Shown one piece after another: positions 1 to 5,147 of a DNA stretch of 6,078 bases; the stretch's first letter is position 1; each line of letters begins with the position of its first letter. The notes under the pieces are model-generated. The model had not been told where the DNA came from. It did no database searches and was given only the letters and a program-made list of their open reading frames with translations. A program made the position numbers and the translations under genes. Origin of the DNA: Pseudomonadota bacterium (GTDB lineage Bacteria; Pseudomonadota; Alphaproteobacteria; Acetobacterales; Acetobacteraceae); contig JAKBCJ010000301.1 in the NCBI GenBank assembly GCA_021807975.1, positions 1-6,078 of the forward strand, in the 5' to 3' direction.

Positions 1-416
1 AGTATTCGCTTCTGCCTGGCAGTGGCAGATTCCAGTGATATCGCCAGGAGGCCGGCCGACCAAAAGCTTTCAATGTAAACCATAGATCCGCTAAAGCCAT
101 TAAAAAATATCGCATAAATTCCAAGTAACGGGATACCAAACACAAACAGCATCAGCCCCGGCGCTTCGCGAAATCGAACCTGGATCGGAACGTCCCCCCG
201 GATCAGAAGATAGATGACACAAAACAGAACAATGATCGACGCCGGGTGGATCTTGAGGGGAACATTAACACCAATCGCATCGAGCAGGTTGGCGGTAATC
301 AGGAATTGCAGGAAGATAGCCAGGACAGCCCACCAGAAGACCGCGGTATATCCACCGGAACGCCGAAGCGCAGAGCGGGCCGGGTTTGGTTGCAAATGAT
401 GCAAGGCTCTTGTCAC
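1..416 (-). CDS. Polysaccharide polymerase/ligase-like membrane protein (VpsF-like), 3' end outside window
   Basis: The minus strand is open from 416 to the window edge, giving the first 138 residues of a hydrophobic protein; the C-terminus lies outside. I chose a GTG start at 416 because AGGA sits about 8 bases before it, and an in-frame TGA lies about 70 bases further upstream. After a basic N-terminus (about residues 1-22) come likely membrane segments at roughly 23-46 (TAVFWWAVLAIFLQFLITAN), 58-72 (PASIIVLFCVIYLLI) and 86-106 (PGLMLFVFGIPLLGIYAIFF), plus a fourth near 117-130. The pattern of ITANLL, then NVPLKIHP, then PGLMLF resembles bacterial O-antigen polymerase/ligase-like proteins of the VpsF type, which build or transfer glycan chains at the inner membrane. 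The family call is from memory of the pattern and is moderate; that it is a multi-pass membrane protein is solid. It is divergent from the glycosyltransferase gene. Its codons are noticeably richer in A/T (AAA, ATA, TTA, TTT) than those of gatB, which may point to a transferred locus. Confidence 0.6.
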   Translation of the reverse strand, partial: MTRALHHLQPNPARSALRRSGGYTAVFWWAVLAIFLQFLITANLLDAIGVNVPLKIHPASIIVLFCVIYLLIRGDVPIQVRFREAPGLMLFVFGIPLLGIYAIFFNGFSGSMVYIESFWSAGLLAISLESATARQKRI

Positions 417-462
417 ATTGAGGTCCTTTTGTCGCAAATCAGCAGGAAGTGAGGAATATTTG

Positions 463-479
463 AATTCCTGTACAGAATT
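463..479. promoter_or_regulatory. Near-palindromic site centred on CTGTACAG
   Basis: The bases AATTCCTGTACAGAATT form a palindrome with one extra C: the core CTGTACAG (468-475) is perfectly symmetric and is flanked by AATT on both sides. It lies 47-63 bases upstream of the GTG start at 416 and in the shared divergent spacer, a usual place for an operator. No regulator can be assigned, and a chance palindrome is possible. Confidence 0.25.
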
Positions 480-785
480 ATCTCACCACCGACCCTCGCC
501 GGACGAGCCGACGCTGCTCCATGTCTGAAGTCAGCCCCCGTTAGATACCATGAATCGTGGTCAGCCACAGCGCATCACGCAAAACATTTGAGTGATGTTC
601 GCGGCTCGGAAGCCTGACCCGCGACCGCCAGGTCAGTCCGCGTCAGCAACGGAACTGCCCGGGAGGCCGATAAACCCCAGTCAGCGACCGCGCTTCCGCG
701 CCCCGCGGGTCATCCGAGAATGCAAGATCACCGGCCCCGGGCATGTTGCCGCAGTTGTCATGCCTGACGGCGTGCCCGTCTGATA

Positions 786-801
786 TTGTCGATACCGACA
801 A
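786..801. repeat. Inverted repeat TTGTCG-N4-CGACAA
   Basis: Six-base arms TTGTCG (786-791) and CGACAA (796-801) are perfect inverted copies around ATAC. If the glycosyltransferase starts at 872 or 842, this lies in its leader as a possible operator or small hairpin; if it starts at 743, it is inside the gene. No T-run follows, so it is not a classical terminator. Confidence 0.25.
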
Positions 802-871
802 AGCCCGAACTGCCCCCGCCGCGACAGCGCCGACGGACGGCATGCGCAACGACCGATGGAGACCTGACCTG

Positions 872-2284
872 ATGCCACCGTCTGTAGTGTTGCCTAAATC
901 GAACAGAGTTCTGATCTCCGACCGGGATTTCGGATCGGTCAGCCGAATGCTAGGTCTGATAGCGGTCTTGGTTTTTGCCATGGGCGTCGCGGTGAAGTTG
1001 TCCTGGCTAAACCGGGCGATTGATCTTAAGGGCAATCAGGCGGCGTGGGATGCTTTCTACTATCATGTCCCACAAATAAATGAATTCATCACTAACGGAT
1101 TCCGGCCGGACTATACCAATTTCATCGCAATGACTCCCGGCCTCCATCTTCTCTATGCCTACCTCGCTCGCGGGTTCGGGATCACCTCTTTCGCTTACGA
1201 CAGCGGTCTGTTGTTCGCCATCCACAGCCTGTGGATGGTCGCCTATCTCGCGCTCAATATGTTCATCATCGGTAAAGTCTATCATCGTAATAATGCCGGA
1301 TTGATAATAGTACTGCCCCTGCTGGCCTCTGCCTACCCGGTTTACAGCTGGGTCTGGCCTACCACCGACCTACCCGCCACCGTCCTCTATCTTACCGCGA
1401 TCGCGATCGAATTCCGCGCCTGGCGCGAGATAAATCGCCTGACTGCGTATGCCGTGCTCGGGGCAGCCGGTGTCCTTTTGCGACAGCACTACGGGTTCCT
1501 TGCTGCCGTGCCCGCCGGTATTCTGGTGGCGAATGCGATCGTTCACCGGACCCGCCTCGCCCCCCGGATACTGCTTGTTTACTTGCTCCCGGTCGTCCCC
1601 GCACTCGCGGTCCTGACCTATTTTGTATCGATTTGGCATGGACTTGTCCCGCCGGATCAGGCGTACCATTTCGCGCCATTCAGTGAACCGGTCTCATTGG
1701 CGCACGTCTTCGGGTTCACCGGGCTGGTGGGGCTTCCGTTCGCGGTCAGCCTTTGGCGCCTTCTCACTGAACCGGCAACGCCTGCGGGGCAAAGCCCGAC
1801 GCCAAGCGTGCTGGCCGGTAACAACCGCACACCAATCCGTATATTGGCCGCGGCGATTGTCTGCGGATTGGCTGCCGTGATGACACTGCCGCTTAATCCG
1901 AGCGTCGCAGCCGGACGATATGGCTCCATGCTGTGGACAATCGAAGGAAAACTTCCTTCGCAGCTTTTACGTGACGTCTATCTGTGGGGTGCGATTTCTC
2001 TCGGGGCCGCGATCTGGATAGCCGTGGCGACGCTGTGCTGGCGGCGGCGAGAAGTGATCCCAACGGTCGTGGTGTACACTATGTACGCCGGCACGTTGCT
2101 GGTTCAGGAATTCTGCTTCCAGCGGTACGTCGAGGAGCCGATACTGCTGACATTGGCGATCTTCATCGTGTGGCAGACGCGGTTGCCGAAGGCCGAGACG
2201 ATAATCTGGGGCGTATGCTTCGGCGGGTATATGCTGCTGGGTTGGATTAAGCTTTTTCAAGGTTTTGGCGGCTTCGGCCAATAG
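872..2284 (+). CDS. DIE2/ALG10-like membrane glycosyltransferase (GT-C fold)
   Basis: A 470-residue polytopic membrane protein, close to the roughly 470-525 residues of ALG10 proteins. Family features in order, numbered from the 872 start: a first membrane segment at about 27-46; an extracytoplasmic loop with acidic D60 and the motif WDAFYYHVPQ (59-68), then MTPGLHLLY (87-95), matching the D-E-x-F-H-x-P-Q and T-x-P-G-L-Y motifs of ALG10; LLRQ (202-205), matching its F-R-Q motif; W255-x-G257-x-V259-x3-D262-x3-H266, matching N-G-x-V-V-x-G-D-K-x-x-H; and QRYVEEP (417-423), like the late R-Y-F motif. Eukaryotic ALG10 adds the last glucose to the lipid-linked oligosaccharide from dolichyl-phosphate glucose. 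The bacterial enzyme would probably use a polyprenyl-phosphate sugar on the periplasmic side; donor and acceptor are unknown. The frame is open from ATG 743 (513 residues), but those 43 extra residues look non-conserved. GGAG about 10 bases before ATG 872 supports that start; ATG 842 is a second option. It converges on the acyltransferase gene. Confidence 0.7.
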   Translation: MPPSVVLPKSNRVLISDRDFGSVSRMLGLIAVLVFAMGVAVKLSWLNRAIDLKGNQAAWDAFYYHVPQINEFITNGFRPDYTNFIAMTPGLHLLYAYLARGFGITSFAYDSGLLFAIHSLWMVAYLALNMFIIGKVYHRNNAGLIIVLPLLASAYPVYSWVWPTTDLPATVLYLTAIAIEFRAWREINRLTAYAVLGAAGVLLRQHYGFLAAVPAGILVANAIVHRTRLAPRILLVYLLPVVPALAVLTYFVSIWHGLVPPDQAYHFAPFSEPVSLAHVFGFTGLVGLPFAVSLWRLLTEPATPAGQSPTPSVLAGNNRTPIRILAAAIVCGLAAVMTLPLNPSVAAGRYGSMLWTIEGKLPSQLLRDVYLWGAISLGAAIWIAVATLCWRRREVIPTVVVYTMYAGTLLVQEFCFQRYVEEPILLTLAIFIVWQTRLPKAETIIWGVCFGGYMLLGWIKLFQGFGGFGQ

Positions 2285-2316
2285 CGGATTCTATTATCCG
2301 CCCGCATGATGCCGGG
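2284..2316. terminator. Two short hairpins between convergent genes
   Basis: The first hairpin has arms GCGGAT (2284-2289) and ATCCGC (2296-2301) around a 6-base loop and begins on the last base of the glycosyltransferase stop codon. The second pairs CCCGCAT (2301-2307) with ATGC and GGG (2309-2316), with one bulged C and a very tight loop. They share a base, so they are alternatives or an overlapping pair. They lie between the convergent stops at 2284 and 2352, where a two-way terminator is expected. Neither has a T-run, so intrinsic termination is unproven. Confidence 0.35.
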
Positions 2317-2351
2317 CCCCAGCCGCAAGCATGAGAGGCGCTCGAACCTCC

Positions 2352-3557
2352 TCAATGCGGAATTTGCCGGTCGAAGGGAAGCTGTCCGCGGTCCTGAACA
2401 AGCCGCGGCCAGGCCGCCATCACCAGTTCCACTAATCGCTGTCCAAACCATTTGGTGAAGATCTCTACAGGTTCGAACAGCACCGCCGACACAAGGCAGA
2501 ATGCTACGGACGAACCGGCGATCAAGTAAACGACCTGCGGTCCTAATCCGCCGTGAGTTGTCGCATAGACAATAGCGCCCGAAGTAAATGAAATCAGCAC
2601 CGGAAACTGTACAAGATACAGTGGAAATGACACCCGCCCGAGCATTCTGGACAGTTTTGAGCTGAAGAAGCGGCATGCGGTTCGATCGCAGAAGATTGCC
2701 AGCACCAGCGGCGCGGCGAAAAACGGTGCAATGCCTTCGGGCGCCAGTTCTGCCCATTGCAGAAAACCATCTGTAAAAGCAATGACAGAGATTATCGTCC
2801 AACATAGCAGTGGCATGAACGGCATGCGCTGGATCCGGTCGAACATGCCGTGGCTTCGTGCCGCGGCGAACCCAATGCCGACGGTGAAGCAGGCCAAATT
2901 GTGGGTCGGCGTCAACCACCCAAGCAGCACGGTCAGCGCGGCCAGGATCAGCCACGCCAAACGGAACCAACCGAACGTGAGCAGAATGGCGAAAACGATA
3001 ACAGACCCGACGAGTTCCAGGCGCATCGTCCAGAGGAACGCGTTGAGCGCCGTCGTTGCATCGCTGGTAGTGTAAACCGAGATCAACGCGTATCGCAGGA
3101 CGTAGCCCAGTCCGAAAGGAAATCTGACCCAGGACCCGATCCAATCTGACCTGCCGACGATCATTCCCGCCCGACCGTTGAAAAGCATGTCCGTTCGAGA
3201 AAGCGCGAAGGTTATCAGGCACGTCGCCAAGACCGGGATGGTGAGCCGCGGATAGCGTTTGATCGCCAGTTTGATCACGGCCAGTTTGCCTTTGCCCGCG
3301 AAAAACGCGGCGCTTAACGCTTCGCCGGACAGGAGGAAAAAGATCGACACCGCCAAAGCCCCGTCGAGCAGAAAGCCGGTGGCGGGATTTTTGAATTCCG
3401 GCCTTATAAGGCCAAATGTTTCCCAGAACACATGGTAGCAAACAACGCTCAGCGACGCCCAGCCGCGAAGACCGTCCAGAACAGATGACCGGCTCGATTT
3501 AACTGCGCTGGATCCCGCGGCGAACCGGGGCAGTTTTGCGACTGGCAAACGTTCCAT
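2352..3557 (-). CDS. Acyltransferase-3 family membrane O-acyltransferase (OafA/YrhL-like)
   Basis: A 401-residue integral membrane protein of the acyltransferase-3 family, of typical length for the membrane domain alone, with no SGNH domain attached. The opening motif LDGLRGWASLSVVCYH (27-42) is the family hallmark and contains the conserved catalytic histidine H42. FFLLSGEAL (73-81) matches the F-x-L-S-G-F motif, KRYPRLTIP (100-108) supplies the conserved arginines, LWTMRLEL (175-182) matches the W-S-x-x-x-E motif, and LGRVSFPLYLVQFPVL (306-321) is the last family motif. About ten membrane segments are expected. In that last motif the usual histidine (Y-L-x-H) is glutamine, Q317. Members move acetyl or other acyl groups from cytoplasmic acyl-CoA onto sugars of O-antigens, exopolysaccharides or other envelope glycans. 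Beside an ALG10-like glycosyltransferase and a polymerase-like gene, decoration of the same glycan is likely. The ATG at 3557 has only a weak upstream purine stretch (AGGG) but fits the family N-terminus. Confidence 0.92.
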   Translation of the reverse strand: MERLPVAKLPRFAAGSSAVKSSRSSVLDGLRGWASLSVVCYHVFWETFGLIRPEFKNPATGFLLDGALAVSIFFLLSGEALSAAFFAGKGKLAVIKLAIKRYPRLTIPVLATCLITFALSRTDMLFNGRAGMIVGRSDWIGSWVRFPFGLGYVLRYALISVYTTSDATTALNAFLWTMRLELVGSVIVFAILLTFGWFRLAWLILAALTVLLGWLTPTHNLACFTVGIGFAAARSHGMFDRIQRMPFMPLLCWTIISVIAFTDGFLQWAELAPEGIAPFFAAPLVLAIFCDRTACRFFSSKLSRMLGRVSFPLYLVQFPVLISFTSGAIVYATTHGGLGPQVVYLIAGSSVAFCLVSAVLFEPVEIFTKWFGQRLVELVMAAWPRLVQDRGQLPFDRQIPH

Positions 3558-4113
3558 CCGTACACCCTGATCCCGAGCTGCGCGGTTACAAAATCAAACC
3601 AGGTCCTGGCAGGCAGAAATGCCGTCCCCATGGGCTAATACCGGTTTGCCGGGGGCGTTCAGGGAAAAATCGTCTGATATGCCCGCTGGCGGCATAGCTG
3701 TCGCACAATGCACCAGGATGGCACCCCTGAAAGTGGCGAAAGTCCTGTACTATGAGTTTTTTTCGATTCCTGTCAGTAACCGGTAGTTCCATAAGCGGGT
3801 CGAACATTCAGGCACGCTCACATCGTAGCCAACATGACGCTTCTGAATGCGGGAATCTCTTCCCGGCACACCATCGTGCCCTGATTTTCGTATGCCCATT
3901 GCTCTCCGAGCGCTGCGGCAATCGAACTGATTAGCATGTCACAGGGTGCACCGCACGCTGCGCGGCCACGATTTTGGCGATGCGGCAGTAACAACTGCGC
4001 TAGCCGGGCCGATGGGAAAGCCGCGCGTACACCATATTTTGTTTCGGACTCGGACCGTCGGCGTCACTGAAAATGCCAATCGGTTGATTCCTGTTGTGCG
4101 GATCGCGTCCCCG
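3558..4113. other. Long spacer without a convincing gene
   Basis: These 556 bases separate the acyltransferase from the DUF2306 gene, both on the minus strand. Several short frames cross the stretch on both strands, but none has a good ribosome binding site, a recognisable domain or natural-looking composition throughout. It should hold the promoter of the acyltransferase gene; I could not pick a clear sigma-70 pair. An inverted repeat lies at 3678-3696. No tRNA, transposase remnant or flanking target-site duplication was recognised. It marks the border between the polysaccharide genes and the gatB group, and could be a degraded remnant or simply regulatory DNA. Confidence 0.5.
3678..3696. 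repeat. Inverted repeat TATGCC-N7-GGCATA
   Basis: Perfect six-base arms at 3678-3683 and 3691-3696 flank seven bases. It lies about 120-140 bases upstream of the acyltransferase start on the minus strand, where an operator or a leader hairpin could act. Six-base arms can occur by chance, and no regulator is assigned. Confidence 0.22.
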
Positions 4114-4527
4114 CTAAAACGACCGCCAAAGCAGGTCGCCCAGAAACCGCCCCGGCAGCAGCGTAAACATCCCGGCGACAAGGCAAGCCCCGACATAAGT
4201 GTAAACCATGTGCCGCCGATGCAGCGCGATCCTGCCTTTGGCCAGCGCCCAGAACGCGGCCGCCAGATTGACCAGCACGAACGGGATCAGCAGATGAATC
4301 GGCGAAAATCCCGCCCAACTGAAGGCCAACGTGCTGCGGATGAAAATAGCGGAGGTCGCCGTCGCCACCATCAGCGCCACCCAAACATAACCAAAGGCCC
4401 GATGCAGTCTCGGCCTCTGCCGCACGCCAAGCCGCGCCCACAACGCAACGGGGCCGATCGCTGTGGCAGCAATCGCCACGGTCATATGCACCGCAACGAT
4501 CTCGGGCAGGCCGGTCCCCGGGCTCAC
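4114..4527 (-). CDS. DUF2306-type small integral membrane protein
   Basis: A 137-residue membrane protein with about four membrane segments, at roughly 12-30, 47-64, 78-96 and 108-125. The family signs are LHRAFGYVWVALMVATA (41-57), whose H-R-x-x-G motif opens a membrane helix, SPIHLL (75-80) with H78, and LHRRHMVYTYV (102-112), matching the A-H-R-R-W-M motif of DUF2306. The histidines at helix ends could suggest metal or haem contact, but no function is established for the family as far as I know. The start is the GTG at 4527, whose GTGA overlaps the TGA stop of the upstream regulator by four bases, so translation is probably coupled. The frame is open further upstream to 4704, but that part lies over the regulator gene and reads as proline/arginine/glycine-rich nonsense. 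It is the last gene of the minus-strand group; no strong terminator follows. Confidence 0.82.
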   Translation of the reverse strand: MSPGTGLPEIVAVHMTVAIAATAIGPVALWARLGVRQRPRLHRAFGYVWVALMVATATSAIFIRSTLAFSWAGFSPIHLLIPFVLVNLAAAFWALAKGRIALHRRHMVYTYVGACLVAGMFTLLPGRFLGDLLWRSF

Positions 4528-5024
4528 AGTCCGCGCCCCAGGCGTTTTTCCACCTGCCGACGCTCCCACTCGCCATTCAGGAAGGGGATTTTGTCGAAGA
4601 CCCGCAGGCCATGGAACAAGACGCCGGTGCCCCAGCCAAGCGCGACCCAACCCACCCAAAAGTAGCGCGGCGATGTCAGGAGATTGACCACGGTTAGCAC
4701 GCACAGCACGGCGGCGAATTGCACCAGGTGAATATAGAAGCCCTTCACACGCCGGATATGGGCAAAGGCAAGCGCTTCCTCGGCCCGGGCAAAGGCAGCT
4801 TGGTTCGGCACGGCGTCAGCATCGGCATTGGCGGTCGCGGTCATCGCACTCTCCTTGAGTTCGGAGAAGTCCACCCCAAACGCCGCCCCCAGCGCCTTCA
4901 ATGAGTCCACGCTGGCACCCTGCCCGCGTTCGATCCGTTGAATGGTGCGCGTGCTAAGGCCGCTGAGTTCGGCGAGTTGTTCCTGTGACCAACCGCGTTG
5001 CAGCCTGAGTTTCTGGATTGACAT
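4524..5024 (-). CDS. Membrane-tethered HTH (XRE-type) regulator with C-terminal 2TM domain
   Basis: A 166-residue protein in two parts. Residues 2-57 form a Cro/C1-type helix-turn-helix: LRLQRGWSQEQLAELSGLS (6-24) is helix-turn-helix entry and TRTIQRIERG (25-34) the recognition helix and its end. An alanine-rich acidic linker (about 58-85) leads to a 2TM domain: AHIRRVKGFYIHLVQF (88-103) precedes the first membrane segment (about 99-116), PRYFWVGWVALGWGTGVLFH (119-138) contains the second, and the tail NGEWERRQVEKRLG (150-163) is the family's W-E-x-R ending. The DNA-binding part would be cytoplasmic and held at the inner membrane. ATG 5024 is preferred over the upstream ATG at 5066 because GAAGG lies about 7 bases before it and the HTH begins at once. 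It overlaps the DUF2306 gene by four bases and lies 123 bases after gatB. The signal sensed and the target genes are unknown; self-regulation is plausible for this type. Confidence 0.88.
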   Translation of the reverse strand: MSIQKLRLQRGWSQEQLAELSGLSTRTIQRIERGQGASVDSLKALGAAFGVDFSELKESAMTATANADADAVPNQAAFARAEEALAFAHIRRVKGFYIHLVQFAAVLCVLTVVNLLTSPRYFWVGWVALGWGTGVLFHGLRVFDKIPFLNGEWERRQVEKRLGRGL

Positions 5025-5035
5025 GTAAGGCCCTT

Positions 5036-5075
5036 CGTTCCGTGCCCCGGGACTAACCCGCCACATGCCGGAACG
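5036..5075 (-). promoter_or_regulatory. Inverted repeat in the leader of the HTH-2TM gene, next to its ribosome binding site
   Basis: Seven-base arms CGTTCCG (5036-5042) and CGGAACG (5069-5075) are perfect inverted copies. Between them, CGGG (5048-5051) and CCCG (5057-5060) can pair around a five-base loop, so the minus-strand transcript can fold into a two-part hairpin. The hairpin ends directly against the AAGGG that serves as ribosome binding site for ATG 5024. It could be an operator for self-regulation or a structure tuning translation; neither is shown. Confidence 0.35.
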
Positions 5076-5108
5076 GCCACGACAGCACCCCGTCAGACAG
5101 GCGACAAT

Positions 5109-5137
5109 GGGGCGACACCGCCGCTGGCGAGCGCCCC
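5109..5137 (-). terminator. Stem-loop downstream of gatB
   Basis: Ten bases after the gatB stop the minus-strand transcript can form a stem of GGGGCG with CGCCCC (plus-strand arms 5109-5114 and 5132-5137). It is topped by a second stem CGCC/GGCG (5119-5122 and 5126-5129) with a three-base loop. Strength and position suit termination or 3' end stabilisation of gatB, but there is no U-run after it. Read-through into the regulator gene remains possible. Confidence 0.38.
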
Positions 5138-5147
5138 GGCGACCGCG

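Larger units (their letters stand above)
417..871. other. Divergent intergenic region of 455 bases
   Basis: This spacer separates the divergent VpsF-like and ALG10-like genes and should carry promoters for both, although no convincing -35/-10 pair was found on either strand. The part near 440-600 is mixed in composition; from about 600 onward it is GC-rich. It holds a palindrome around 463-479 and inverted repeats at 740-764 and 786-801. Short open frames here have no recognisable protein features. The in-frame upstream extension of the glycosyltransferase (from ATG 743) also falls in this stretch. Confidence 0.5.

Noticed and set aside
643..1035. A 130-residue minus-strand frame
   Set aside because: It covers the spacer and the start of the ALG10-like gene on the opposite strand, is arginine/serine-rich and has no motif.
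2257..3441. A 394-residue open frame on the minus strand, nearly as long as the acyltransferase
   Set aside because: It overlaps the acyltransferase in another frame, is rich in arginine and short on hydrophobic blocks, and has no motif, whereas the other frame carries every acyltransferase-3 motif. High GC makes such long shadow frames common.
3586..3934. Short frames on both strands, 3586-3807 minus and 3752-3934 plus
   Set aside because: Neither has a ribosome binding site, a recognisable domain or hydrophobic pattern, and they overlap each other.
3818..3937. A 39-residue minus-strand frame starting at 3937, with fairly natural composition (ALGEQWAYENQGTMVCREEI)
   Set aside because: There is no ribosome binding site, no recognisable family and no supporting context. 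It may be a remnant of an older gene, but one short frame in GC-rich DNA is not enough to call.
4098..4114. A possible terminator after the DUF2306 gene, GCGG paired with CCGC
   Set aside because: The stem is only four bases with a nine-base loop and no T-run, which is not above chance in this composition.
3946..4665. A 239-residue plus-strand frame
   Set aside because: It is antisense to the DUF2306 and regulator genes, is dominated by proline, arginine, glutamine and histidine, and has no domain; the opposite strand has clear family motifs and a coupled start/stop.
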